From Perca fluviatilis (lineage: Eukaryota > Chordata > Actinopteri > Perciformes > Percidae): DNA of 64,000 bases. Positions within the stretch are counted from its first letter, which is position 1. Every line of letters starts with the position of its first letter. The notes under the pieces are model-generated. The model was not told the origin of the DNA and ran no database searches. It was given only the letters and a program-made list of their open reading frames with translations. The stretch covers positions 33,568,501-33,632,500 of the forward strand of contig NC_053132.1 in assembly GCF_010015445.1 (NCBI RefSeq), given 5' to 3'. Of the stretch, positions 52,145 through 62,885 are shown piece after piece. Both the position numbers and the translations under genes were made by a program.

Positions 52145-52487
52145 TGCTGAGTAGTCAGTACCGCACTATAAACCTGTCGTAAACAGTTTGAGAAAGAAAA
52201 ATTGAAGAATTCCAGGTATAAAAAGGTGATAAAAAGTGCGTTAGTGGGAGCAAATTGAGCGCGCGTCTACCCTGTGCGTCTCATACCGGAAGACATCTGC
52301 CAGCTGTAGTGTTGACCAATGAAATGATCCCTGCCCCATTGAGGGTGTGTTAGCTTTCCGTTAGAATTTACGTTTATTTACTGTCCATCTGAACGTAATA
52401 TCAGTAAGAAATGCTCTCAAATTGAAAGAATGTTCTCTTGAATAAAGATAGGAATATAACTCCATAAATAGACATGTAAAACTCAAG

Positions 52488-53083
52488 GCCCATGGGCTGA
52501 ACCCGGGCCCCTTGCAGATTTTAATCTGACCCACAAATTAATTTAGGTTCACAATACATTCTGGCCCACCTAGTTGTGCGCCAAACCCAAACAAACAGGA
52601 AACAATTTTCAAACTGTAATTACGCATAACTCAAAGCAGAATTTGGCAGAAATTCCCCCAGAAGCAGAGAGTTTTTTTATATTCAGGCTGTGAAACAGGT
52701 TGTTGTGAGTCAGCTGTGTTGTAGCCTACTTTTAAAAATGTAATCATTGTTTTGCTTGATTTGCTAAATTCTATCATGGCTAAGAAACTTTTTGGCTGAC
52801 TTTTGTAGGGCTTTATGTTGACAAAAATGTGACAAAAGTCGAAAAAGCAACAAAAATATATGAAAAAAGAGACAAAAATGTCAGAAAAAGGAAGCATTTT
52901 TTTAAAAGAAACAAAAACAGCTACAACAATGACGAAAAATGTGTCAAAAAAGCAACATGCAGTAATACAATCAAAGATATTTGACTATTTTGAAATAAAA
53001 GCATGTCAATAAACTATACACGTCTGGCCCTTGATGTGATTCTCATTTTCTAGTGTGGCCCTCTAGAGTTTGACACCCCTGGT
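52488..53083. repeat. hAT-like repeat remnant
   Basis: The right end on the minus strand reads CAGGGGTGTCAAACTC, a common hAT terminus. The left side carries a degraded counterpart ('AAAACTCAAGGCCC' at 52496). The middle is A-rich simple sequence ('GACAAAAATGTGACAAAAG', 52815-52960). No clear duplication. Confidence 0.5.
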
Positions 53084-53401
53084 CTAAAACGATGCTAACC
53101 TGCACAACATTTGCTGCCTCTGTGTTTAAATGTCCCGTTGGAGCTGCTGGGAAAGTCAAAGTGGGCTCACCCGCCGTGTGAAGCTGAAGTCAAACACAAA
53201 CCGAAGACATAAAACATGAGTCCAATCTGCTGGATCTCATTATCAAATGTACTGTATTTTGAATTGAATGTTGTGTCGTGACAACCAGAGTTCCAGGCTG
53301 CAGGTAACTGTCAAAATTCTAAGTACAATTTTCACACCACGTGATACATTCACACACCACTCTATGGTTTGCATCCGAAATGTATCGTTCAACATACTTT
53401 T

Positions 53402-53575
53402 TTTTTTTTAAGATAATTTTTTGGCCATTTTATTTATATAGGACAGCTGAAGAAATGAAAGGGGAGAGAGAGGGTGAATGACATGCAGCAAAGGGCCGCA
53501 GGGCGGAGTCAAACCGCGGCCGCTGCGTCGAGGAGTAAACCTTTATATATGGGCACCTGCTTTGCACTATGCAAA
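53402..53575 (-). mobile_element. tRNA-derived-type SINE
   Basis: ATACTTTT occurs at 53394-53401 and 53576-53583 as a target duplication. The minus strand has a GC-rich head with a B-box-like 'GGTTTGACTCC', a CT-rich middle and a 3' end 'TAAAATGGCCAAAAAATTAT' followed by poly-A. Confidence 0.7.
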
Positions 53576-53583
53576 ATACTTTT

Positions 53584-53978
53584 GTGTAAATAAACAGTAA
53601 TGCGTATCTTTTCGGATGCACACCAATGTAATAGTAAAGTCACTGGCAAAAGGTAAGTCAGTTCCTGAGAGCCTCGTAACCATGGTAACCCCTGCTGACC
53701 TCAGGTTTAGCAGCATCGCCAGATAACACCTACAGTACTGAAAGAGGTGAAGAACTAGACCAACAGTCGTTTAAATATGTAGAAATGTAAATCAAAGTGT
53801 TGCTGATGTTACAGAGCTCCGTCTGTTATGAACGTTGTTGTTACTATCGCATTGCATTGTGGAATATTTATGCCGGAAATAGTATGCAATTCACCAGTAA
53901 CATACTGGCAGCAGCTTCGCCAGTAAACTACTGTTTATTTACAGTACGCATATTGTTTTTAAATTTGAAGGTATTTTA
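53584..53978. other. Intergenic sequence, nothing recognised
   Basis: Unique-looking AT-rich DNA with no supported gene or repeat. Confidence 0.4.
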
Positions 53979-54290
53979 ATTTCAATTCAATTTTATTTAT
54001 AGTATCAAATCATAACAAGAGTTATCTCAAGACACTTTACAGATAGAGTAGGTCTAGACCACACTCTATAATTTACAAAGACCCAACAATTCTAATAATT
54101 CCCCCAAGAGCAAGCATTTAGTGGCAGTAGACAGTGGCGAGGAAAACTCCCTTTAAGGGAGAAACCTTGAGTGGTGAAGAAAACTTCCTGTTAGGGAGAA
54201 ACCTGGGACAGACCCAGGCTCTTGGTAGGCGGTGTCTGACGGTGCCGTTTGGGGGTGTGATGAACAGTGGCAATTATAGTAATAATAAAA
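53979..54290 (-). mobile_element. L2-like LINE 3' untranslated tail
   Basis: It is the reverse complement of the tail at 4790-5060. It shares 'AATTCAATTTTATTTATAGT', 'GACACTTTACAGATAGAG' and the 'GGGAGAAACCTGGGACAGAC' block. It is severely 5'-truncated. In its middle it has a duplicated 'AGGGAGAAACCTTG' like segment. Confidence 0.8.
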
Positions 54291-55240
54291 ATGTTTCAGT
54301 TGTTTGGTCTTGGTCTTGTCTGTCTCAACCCCTCAAAGTCTTGAGCCCTCTCCCAATTCCCAGTCTGTGCATCCCAGATTCCTCTCCTTGATTCCTCTCC
54401 TTGATTCCTGTCCTGGCGTCTTAGTCCCGCTCACAGGAGATTTGAGTCGAGGAGTCGAGGCAACAAGGATTTAACAAACACAAGACATCTCTGCCTCGGA
54501 GCCGTCATTAAAAGCCATGACAATTAAATATGACATGCAGCACAACTGCATCAGCTGTCTATCGTTTTGTGATACGCTGCATTTTATCATACATTCTTAT
54601 TTGATGTATTTAACACATATGCACATAGGCCTATATACGTATTTATAACAACCTATAGCCTACATACACAGTATATGGCTACAGCCTTTACAGGTAGTAA
54701 AACACTAGAAAGGTTTGTATGAAAAGAACTATGCAAATATAAAGGCTACAGTAGGCCCATATTATATATATACACTCACGCAAACGCACTCTATTATTAA
54801 TGCGTGGATCAGCCAGTAAGTTTAACATCTACCTTCCAACAAAATGGACGGTTAGCATCCGAGCTAGCGGCGATCGACGGCGAGAAACTCATAAATTATG
54901 GACAAAAAGTGTATCAATCTTGGATGTAACAGTTTGGATTTACAGTATTGCACAAAGACCCTGAACAACTCTGTATTTCCAGGCTGGATACAAAACCTTC
55001 TGTAAGGGCTACAAAGACAACAAAGACATCAGCAAAACGGGGCGAGTGTTAGCTTTTAGCTGGAGAAGACGGTATGTTTCTTCTCATTATGGTTATAAAG
55101 TTATTAAGTTATGAATCAGAGAAGCCGTTTTTTATCGTGTATGAAAAGCTCAGGCTCAGAGGGTTGTTTAATCAGAATGTTAATTTGTATGATCTGACTG
55201 GCCCAATCTTAAACGTTAGATTAACCACGGATATTATCAC
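54291..55240. other. Repeat-like and intergenic sequence
   Basis: 'TTGGTCTTGGTCTTGTCTG' near 54303 matches the motif at 55577-55690, so the two may be ends or copies of one repeat. 'GATTCCTCTCCTT' is repeated at 54377-54405. No gene. Confidence 0.4.
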
Positions 55241-55277
55241 TCTCTCCCTCTCTCCCCTTTACTTTATCTATCTCTCC

Positions 55278-55314
<37 letters not shown>

Positions 55315-55340
55315 CCTTCTCTCTCTCTCTCCTCCGTTCG
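55241..55340. repeat. CT-rich microsatellite
   Basis: A (TC)n-rich run is broken by short CCCC interruptions. Confidence 0.9.
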
Positions 55341-55860
55341 CATGCCTCTTTGTTTACATGCCATGGGTGAAAAGTCTTCTGCGAGGATACATCGGTGTAT
55401 CCTGGATTATAACTCCTCCGAGGAGCCTCCTCGATGCTCGATCCTCACTCCTTGTGTACATTTTAGAAATTGGGACGTCCTTCAACATGGCGCACTGACA
55501 AAGATTTTCGGGTCACAAGCCCAAGGACCAAGGATCAGGGAGTTGAGGAGGTACAAATTTGGGAATTGGGGAAAAGCTCTTGGTCTTGGGCTTGTCTCGG
55601 TCTCAACCCCTAAAAGTCTTGGTCTTGTCTGGGTCTCGATACACTCTGGTCTTGGTGATGACTTGTCTCGGTTTAGGGGGTTTTCACTACAACACTGGTA
55701 GCCATATTTACATTACCATTGAACTTATGTTGGAGTCATGGTAATTTAAGGACATAAAATCATTATTGTATCCACTAAAAGGATTTTGATCAGAGGTGGA
55801 AATAGTACAACAAAATTCCACTTTTTACCAGTAGCCTAACTAATACCAGAGAGGAACTCT
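55341..55860. other. Intergenic sequence with a GGTCTTG-rich repeat
   Basis: 55575-55690 consists of 'CTTGGTCTTG', 'CTCGGTCTC' and related words ending in 'ACTACAACACTGG', a common teleost low-complexity repeat. No gene. Confidence 0.45.
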
Positions 55861-56377
55861 TAAACATCAGGCAAACCTCTACAGGAACTTTTTCTCCGGT
55901 TTCCACAAACCCAGTTTTTCTGAAAATCTTGGTTGGAGACGCGCAGGAGCGCTGGTGAAATTAAGGAAGCGGGGACTACGCACCTCGCTTCCAGCCATTC
56001 ACCTGGCAAACATCCGGTCCCTGGCAAACAAGATGGATGAGCTGCTGCTTCTAAACCAAACAAACTCACACTTTTACAGATCCACCGCCCTGTGTTTCAC
56101 TGAAACTCATCCAGGCGGACCACAACACAGAGCTTTCGGGGAAAACGAAAGGCGGTGGAATCTGCTTCTACTTAAACAAAGGTTGGCGTAGAGATGCTAC
56201 AGTGCTGGAAAAGACATGCAGCCCTCACTTAGAGACCCTCTTCATAAACTGTAAGCCCTTCTATTCTCCGCGGGAGTTTTCCTTGTTTGTTATGGTCGGT
56301 GTTTACTACAAGCCTGCGTAGCAGATGCGCAACAACAGCTAGCCGACCAGATAACAGACATAGAGAAAAAACACCCA

Positions 56378-57502
56378 GGGCCCTATTTTAACGCTCTGAA
56401 ACGCAAGTATGAAACGCAAAACGCAAGTAGCTTTGTGGGTAGATCTCGGGCGCTGTTGCTATTATGCCGGCGGGATAAATGACTCTTGCGCCCGACGTAA
56501 ATCTAAAATGGGTTGGTCTGAAGTAGCTAGGTGTGGTTTGGGCGTAACGTGAAAATAACCAATCAGAGCGTCATCTCACATTCCCTTTAAGAGCATGGCA
56601 GATTGCTATTATGACGGCGGATTTGCCTGGCGCACGCCAGCGGGAGCTATCTGGGATGCGGCAACGTAATAAATGCCCGTCTTGGCCGGGTGGCGATGTT
56701 GCTGCGGCCTCTCGGGCGCGTCTCCTCAAGTCTGGAGAGGATTGCTGCAGCCATGGAGCGTGGGCTTCCAAACGCACCACCTGCTCCTGTTGTTCCCCTT
56801 CCTCCTCCCCCCACTCCATCTCCGTCCACCCGCTCCACCAGGAGCGCATCGCACATTACTCCCGGACCAGATTCCGCCGGAGTGTCCAATCCCTCTGTAG
56901 TTCAACATCACGTCTCCTTAATTCCTATAATATTTCCTCATTTATGTCATCAACACATCCATGATTCATGGAAATGTTGTGTAAAACACAGCCTCCTGAC
57001 CTATTCAAACACCTGAGCGCATTTTCAGTAATATTTTTCTTTGTAATTATGTATAGTTTGCAAAAATGGGAACTGCTGCGTCCGTTTAGATGAGAGAAGT
57101 GTATGCGCGTTGTGCACACGCTACATTATGGCCAAGCATGCGCCCCTAAAATAGCATCTGAATAACGCGCTACTGACTTTAGATTAGTGCCATTGACTTT
57201 AGACTAGCACCACTGATTTTAGACTAGCACCACTGACTTTAAACCAGGTTTTTCCTGGTCAGTGGCGGAATTGTTTTCTGAAACTGCAAAATAGCACCAG
57301 GGAACGTTTGCACCGGAACACGCCTCCTCTTTTCGCTGAACCGCCTCCGGGAGTGCAAATACATTGCCTAATTTACCGACGTGCGTCTGTGGAGGGAAAA
57401 GTCCGCTGTGCGTCGGGTGCAAAATAGGAATGATACATGCGTCGGTGTACAAAGGCAATTGCGTGTTGAGTTTGAGTTTGAATTGAGTGCAAGATAGGGC
57501 CC
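56378..57502. mobile_element. PIF/Harbinger-like MITE (1.1 kb)
   Basis: The termini are GGGCCCTATTTTAACGC on the left and GGGCCCTATCTTGCAC on the minus strand at the right. CCA is duplicated (56375-56377 and 57503-57505). Removing it rejoins AAACACCCA to GACTCTCTC in the LINE frame. Three near-repeats of 'GACTTTAGACTAGCACCACT' lie at 57175-57245. There is no transposase, only a short Pro/Ser-rich chance frame. Confidence 0.82.
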
Positions 57503-57884
57503 CCAGACTCTCTCGCCATTATTGTTGGGGATTTTAACAACGCCAAACTCAACCAGGAGCTCCCTAAATACAGACAGCATATCAAGATTCCCACCAGAGA
57601 CAAAAACCCTCTAGACCACTGTTACACAGTTTTAAAGGATGCCGATCGCGCAATTCCCCAGGCAGCTCTAGGACTCTCTGACCACTGTCTGCTTCATCTC
57701 ATCCCAACCTTTCAAAAAAACCTCCAAACCTTTGGCAAAGATTGTAAAGAAATGGACAAGGGAATTAAAGCTGGAGTTGCAGGCTTGCTTTGACTGCACC
57801 GACTGGAGCGTTTTTGAAGCTGCAGCTACAGACCTAAATGACCTCACTGACACTGTAACATCTTACAGTTTTTGCGAGGACATA

Positions 57885-59341
57885 CACTACCGGTCAAAGG
57901 TTTTAGAACACCCCAATTTTTTTTGTTTTTTATTGAAATTTTAGCAGTTCAAGTCCAATGAATAGCTTGAAATGGTACAAAGGTAAGTGGTGAACTGCCT
58001 GAGGTTAAAAAAAAAAGTAAGGTTACCCAAAACTGAAAAATAATGTACATTTCAGTATTTTACAAAAAGGCTTTTTTCAGGGAACAAGAAATGGGTAAAC
58101 ACTGTAAAGCTGTTCTGCAGCAATGGAGGTTACCAATTCCCACAGGTGTTCCAACTTTTACTTACAACCCCCTCTGTTTGTATAAAAGTATTGTTGGAAC
58201 ACACTGTGGTACCGTACCCTTGTGAGCATTATATGAACAGTACTGTACTGCAGAAAGTAGTGTGTTGTTATAAAAATGGCAGGAAAAAGGCAATTAACAA
58301 TGGAAGAGAGACAGACCATCATAACACTGAAGAATGTTGGTCTTTCCTACAGAGAAATTGTGAAAAAAAGTCAAGGTGTCAGTGAGTACAGTATTCTTCA
58401 CCATCAAAAGGCACTTAGAAACTGGAGGAAACTCTGACAGGAAGAGGTCTGGCAGACCCAAAGCCACAACAGAATCAGAAGACAAGTTTCTGAGAGTCAA
58501 CAGCTTGCGTGATAGGCGGCTCACAGGACAACAGCTTCAAGCACAGCTTAATAGTGGTCGTAATAAGCAAGTCTCAGTTTCAACTGTAAAGAGAAGACTT
58601 CGAGCTGCAGGTTTGATAGGTCGAGTTGCAGCAAGAAAGCCATTGCTAAGACATCAGAATAAGAAAAAGAGGCTTGCCAGGGCCAAGAAATATCGTCAAT
58701 GGACAACTGAAGACTGGAAGAAGGTGCTATGGACTGATGAATCAAAATTTTAAATCTTCGGTTCATCACGCAGGATTTTTGTACGCCGTCGAGTAGGCGA
58801 AAGGATGGTTCCTCAGTGTGTGACATCAACTGTCAAACATGGAGGAGGAAGCACGATGGTCTGGGGCTGTTTTGCTGGATCCAGGGTCGGTGATTTGTAC
58901 AGAGTGAAAGGCACCCTGAACCAAAACGGCTAGATGGTAAGCTTAAAAACATGGAGTGGCCAGCACAGTCACCAGACTTAAACCCCACTGAGCTGGTTTG
59001 GGATGAACTGGACAGAAAAGTGAAAGCAAAGCAACCTACAAGTGCCACACATTTATGGGAACTTCTGCAACAGAGTTGGAAAGAACTTTCTGAAGAATAT
59101 TTGATTTCCATTGTAGAAAGAATGCCACGAGTGTGTTCAGCTGTTATATCTGCCAAAGGGGGCTATTTTGATGAGTCAAAAATTTAGAATACATTTTGGT
59201 TTATAAATTGATTTCATTTTTAACTGAAATTGTTCATTTGTTCTATTCTTTCATTTCAGAGTACAATAGGACATTGAACTGCATGAATTTCAATAAAAAG
59301 CTGGAAAAATTGGGATGTTCTAAAACTTTTGACCGGTAGTG
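57885..59341 (+). mobile_element. Tc1-like transposon
   Basis: The inverted termini begin CACTACCGGTCAAAGG on the left and CACTACCGGTCAAAAG on the minus strand at the right. The TA duplication is at 57883-57884 and 59342-59343. Length is 1457 bp. Removing it restores the LINE codons for 'SFCEDICVQTK'. Confidence 0.95.
58277..59187 (+). pseudogene. Tc1-like transposase, broken
   Basis: Tc1 transposases cut and paste DNA at TA sites using a D-D-E triad. The start is ATG at 58277 ('MAGKRQLTMEERQTI', paired-like HTH). A one-base shift near 58366 moves the frame to 'VSVSTVFFTIKRHLE', followed by the 'GRP' linker and the second HTH. The first catalytic Asp is in 'WTDESKF', directly followed by a TAA at 58751. 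A second stop lies after 'LNQNG' near 58931. A deletion at about 58935-58950 removes the segment that should hold the second Asp. The third region is intact ('WPAQSPDLNPTELVWDEL'). The copy is dead. Confidence 0.9.
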
Positions 59342-59619
59342 TATGTGTGCAAACCAAGACTTTCTGCACATACAACAACAGCAAACCTTGGTTCACTCCT
59401 AATCTTAGGAATCTGCGTCAAGCCAAAGAGGAGGCCTACACTAGTGGGGACCGGGACCTATTTAAGCAGGCCAGGAACAAGCTGACAAAGGAGATCATGG
59501 TAGCCAAAAGGAGTTACAGTGAGAAACTAAAAAATAGTCTCTTAGACAATGACCCTGCATCAGTTTGCAGAGGCCTTGTCGTGCTTCCAAGGTGCACTCC
59601 CAGGTGAGGACTTCTTCTC

Positions 59620-60067
59620 TGAAATAGATAGCAATAACTTCACAGACACAGATATGTATTAATACAATAGGCTTCTATAGAAAGAGAGCATCACTCCGTA
59701 AGCAGACTCCGCAGTCTGCTTCTCACCAGTGAGCTCTGACTCTCTTCCTCTTTTGCCTGTCTTTTATTGAAGTTTAACAAGGGCAGTTACATATCACACA
59801 CGAACATCTGTCTCTACAAAGTGGGCTGTTGCTTTTGATGGATTGTGACTGAGCCAGGTCTTGGTGTCCTCCGTCCTTGCTTACTGCATTCCACAGAGGA
59901 ACATGTCCTCTTTTTACGATGCAGGCCACCTGTGTGCAGCCTTGGTTCTGTTCTCGTGCAGCATACTTTTAGCTCGTTAAGTCTAGGCAGCTTGCTGTAA
60001 TAATTAGGCAGTATATTATAGGAACATAAGTCATTTGGTCAGCAAAGCGTGTGTATCTACTCCCACA
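59620..60067 (-). repeat. 3' LTR of an endogenous retrovirus
   Basis: On the minus strand it begins TGTGGGAGTAGATAC directly after a polypurine tract and ends ...CTATTTCA, giving the canonical TG...CA. An AATAAA poly-A signal is at about 59762-59767, well before the end. The left boundary abuts Rex1-like LINE sequence. The partner LTR lies outside the window, so the LTR length (448 bp) is inferred from these signals only. Confidence 0.75.
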
Positions 60068-60068
60068 A

Positions 60069-60079
60069 TTCCCCCCTTT
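60069..60079 (-). other. Polypurine tract of the provirus
   Basis: The minus strand reads AAAGGGGGGAA immediately before the LTR, as expected for the plus-strand primer of reverse transcription. Confidence 0.85.
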
Positions 60080-60867
60080 GAACTCTACTAGAGTTCAACA
60101 TACCAAAAAAAGAGAGAAAAGAGGTCAGAGAAGAGAGACGAGATATTCCAAAAAACAAAAATAGAGTCAGAACATGGCGCCCCAGGTAAAGGCACTTCTA
60201 GGTAAAAATCACTTCTAGATAAATTGTAAAAACACTTCAGTAGAAAATGTAAAAGATGGTAAAAATTGTAGAAAATGGAAAAACACTTCTAATATTAAGA
60301 GCATACTTCTGTTAACTTTTTATGGAATAAAAAGTTCCCACCTCTTTTTGGACTCACCTAAGTGAGTCCACAACATAATATTTACAATTACAAGGCACTT
60401 AAGTTCTTCTAGGGTAACACCTAGGTGGGGCAGTTTTGGCGGGGGAGTTCAAAATCATACCAGAAAATGAAAGTAACAATGGGGACGCTATGTACCCCTA
60501 AGATCCGCCACAACTACATCTAGCAAGCTTATTCCTTCCCTGGCAAGTCTCTTCCCATACAAGTTACTATAACAATAACACACCGCTTCTACGCAAGTTG
60601 GTTTTAACCCTCAGCTCAGACTCAAACCAGACAACTCCTGCAATTTGCACACAATGAAAAATGGTTAATGAAACCCGCGGTCGGGGGGCTGGTGTTAAAG
60701 GAAAAAACACACGCCCAATAAGTTGGGTTCAACGGTGGATGGTAGCTGCGCGCTACTTGTAGGGAAGAGAGCGCTTGTTCCCCCTTGTTTCTCTTCTTCA
60801 GGTTTTCAGGGGTGGACTACCCTGGACCTCGTTGGACACTGGAGAGGATTATTCTGCCTCTTTTTCC
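60080..60867. other. Provirus region between pol and LTR, no env seen
   Basis: Only about 790 bp separate the end of integrase from the polypurine tract. It is A-rich on the plus strand around 60200-60300 ('AAAAACACTTC' repeats). I see no signal peptide, transmembrane anchor or other envelope feature on the minus strand. Confidence 0.6.
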
Positions 60868-61883
60868 CTAGTGTCGGGCGGAGAGCCCTCCGCGCTGGCA
60901 GCCAGATCTCTGGCTTCTTCCTTGGTGGGGCGCCCGCTCCTGGGCTGCAGCACACTGGCTCCAGTGGTACCACTGTTTACCTTTTCCCTCGAGCTGTACT
61001 GCGTGGGATGTTCTCGCCGTCACTCTGAAGGGCCCCTGCCAGCGAGGTTCAGACCACTTCCTCTTAATTGCTTTCAGGAGCACCCACTCAGCGTCTGGAG
61101 GGTTTTGGTTTCTGCGTCTGGGTGTGCTGCGGTCACCTGTTTAGAAAACAAAGAGACTGTGCCCTGTAGCTGGCGGAAAAAAGCTTTGTGAGAAATGGTT
61201 ACAGGTGAAGGCTCAGTAAGTGGAAGCTGAGACCAGGGCCCCGGGAAAACACCTCCCTGTTTGTAGCTCATATGGTGAGAGGCCTGTCCTACTGTTTACT
61301 GACATTCTTATCGACATGAGAGCCAGGGGAGGGCTTGCAGCCAATTCACCCCTGTTTGGTTGCATATTTTAGACATTTTGTTTTTTAAGGTCAGGTTCAT
61401 CCTTTCTACCTTGCCTTGAGATTCAGGGGTGGTATAACGAGAGCCAAATTTGTGCTTTAGCCCCAACATGAGTTCCACCTTTTGCAAATCTTTGTTTTTG
61501 AAATGGGAACCATTATCTGACTTTATCCTTTCAGGGAACCCATGCTGGGGAATGTATTGGTTGATTAGAAATGTAATTACGGTCTGAGCGTCTTCATTTT
61601 TTGCGGGCATGGCCTCTAGCCATCCAGTGTAGGAATCCACACACACCAGCAAATACCTGCAACCCTGTACCCTGTTCGTCATGTCAGTGTAGTCAATCAC
61701 AATCTCTTTCCCTGCCACTGTCTCAAGGGGGTACTGTCCCCCGTCTGGTTTCACTGTAGGCTTAGGGTTGAATGCTTGGCATTGGGGACAGGTCTTGGTT
61801 ACCTGCTCTTCCATTGGTTTCATGAATGGATGCCACCAATGTTGTAGGTTTCTCAACATCTGACTGACCCCTACATGTCCCAC
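60868..61883 (-). pseudogene. Retroviral integrase
   Basis: This is the part of pol that inserts viral DNA into the host genome. The frame 61883-61308 has part of the zinc-binding domain ('CPQC') and the catalytic core with D in 'DYTDM', D in 'SDNGSHF' and E in 'GKVERMN'. The stretch to 61083 is broken by at least one shift. The C-terminal frame 61083-60868 carries 'KWSEPRWQGPFRV' and 'WYHWSQC', the GPY/F-type end domain of gamma- and epsilon-like viruses. Frame breaks make it non-functional as it stands. Confidence 0.85.
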
Positions 61884-61952
61884 CCCATGAGCTTCTTCTA
61901 GGGCCGTCTCCCGTACCCCTGGTGGCAGAATAGGTCTGCCGTCCGGGCCTCG

Positions 61953-62885
61953 TCACAATCCTTCATTTTGTGTGGCTCCCCTGTTTTTCCATACTGTTTT
62001 TTCTTGGGGGGAAGCTTGTGCTTGTAGCTCAATGATTGTTTCCCGGTTGAGCTCCGCCCTGGTTTCTAGATCTGTAGTCATCATTAGATGGTGTGCCAAA
62101 TATCCTGCTGCGGTTTTTGCGGCGCTGTCTGCTGCTTCATTTGCTTTACTCACTCTATCTTGAGTATTGCTGTGGCCCTTACATTTGACTATAGCTACCT
62201 TGGCTGGTAGGAGAATAGCTTTTGCTAATCTTTTCATTTCTTCCTCATGTTTAATAGGTTTTCCTCCTGCTGTCAAAAACCCTGCCCTCTGCCACTGTGG
62301 TAATTCGAGGTGAGCTGCTCCTGTTGCATAGGCTGAGTCAGAGTATACAGTTACTGCTTGATTTTTTCCTAGCTCTAAGGCTCTGATGAGTGCTTCCACT
62401 TCTGCTTTCTGTGCTGACTGCGCACCTTGCATCCTTTCTGCTTCTAATGTTACCACTTCCCCTCCTGTGTCTTCAACCACTGCATATGCTGCTTTCAGTC
62501 CCTCAGTCTCATGTCTAAAACAACACCCATCTGTGAATAGCACTCTTCCTTCCCCTAGTGGTTGTGCAGCTAAGTCTGGTCTGACTTTTTCCACTTTTCT
62601 TGTCCTGTCCTCACACTCATGTGGTTCCCCCTCCCCCATCTGGTCTGCCATGTTAATGCCTTCATGTGTAAAGGTCAGGTTTGGGGCCTGCAAAACTTTG
62701 CTGATTCGCCTTTGTCTGGTTGGTGTGAGTGAAAACATGGCTGAGTTAACAAAGGACACTATGCTGTGGGAGGTCAACACTATCAGGGGGTGTCCCATAA
62801 CTATGTGTGATGATTTCTGAATGCATTTTGCCACCCCTGCAGCATGTTGTGTGCAGGGCGGGCGTTGCGTTTTCAATTTGTTCAA
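61953..62885 (-). pseudogene. Retroviral RNase H region of pol
   Basis: This degrades RNA in RNA-DNA hybrids during reverse transcription. The frame covers the end of the connection domain and an RNase H with D in 'LFTDGCC', E in 'KAEVEAL', D in 'YSDSAYA' and a final Asp in 'NEAADSA'. It stops short of the integrase at 61953, and integrase lies in another frame. It belongs to one pol gene with its neighbours. Confidence 0.85.

Larger units (their letters stand above)
46381..52297 (-). mobile_element. Full-length L1/Tx1-like LINE
   Basis: TGCCAGCTGTAGTGTT is duplicated perfectly at 46365-46380 and 52298-52313. The 3' end on the left has a short poly-A tract after minus-strand AATAAATAAATC. 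It carries a 5' leader, ORF1 and ORF2 over 5.9 kb. The perfect duplication and few frame breaks mark it as one of the youngest insertions. Confidence 0.92.
46027..52464. mobile_element. TA-flanked inverted-repeat element containing a full-length L1
   Basis: The left end is TGGAGTTATATTTCTATC. The right end on the minus strand is TGGAGTTATATTCCTATC. They continue as ~80-bp inverted repeats (46027-46110 and 52385-52464). TA flanks both ends. Without the L1 it is about 500 bp, a mariner-type MITE. Confidence 0.78.
55860..59607 (+). pseudogene. Rex1-like endonuclease, interrupted
   Basis: A leader ('EELLNIRQTSTGTFSP') and basic stretch precede 'LPAIHLANIRSLANKMDEL', 'ALCFTETH' and, after a small deletion and shift near 56115, 'KGGGICFYLNKGW'. 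The frame reads on to 'IEKKHP' at 56377. It resumes at 57506 as 'DSLAIIVGDFNNAKL' and reaches 'LGLSDHCLLHLIP', then 'SFCEDI' at the Tc1 site. From 59344 it continues 'CVQTKTFCTYNNSKPWFTP' and 'SGDRDLFKQARNKL'. Besides the insertions there are several small frame breaks and a stop near 56320, so the LINE was already decaying. Confidence 0.8.
55860..59619 (+). mobile_element. Rex1-like LINE fragment with two nested elements and a provirus
   Basis: LINE pieces are about 55860-56377, 57506-57884 and 59344-59619. They are separated by a MITE (56378-57502) and a Tc1 element (57885-59341), and followed by a provirus at 59620. All junctions rejoin in frame. Any reverse-transcriptase part would lie beyond the provirus, outside this window. 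Confidence 0.8.

Noticed and set aside
55241..55340. CT-rich run as a promoter element
   Set aside because: There is no adjacent gene start; it looks like an ordinary microsatellite.
56571..56964. Overlapping Pro/Ser-rich frames on both strands in the MITE at 56378
   Set aside because: GC-rich MITE interior is open in several frames at once. The 'NAPPAPVVPLPPPPT' stretch could be a relic of a transposon protein but has no recognisable domain.
58277..59187. Tc1 transposase as a functional gene
   Set aside because: A frameshift, two stops and a deletion over the second catalytic Asp rule this out.
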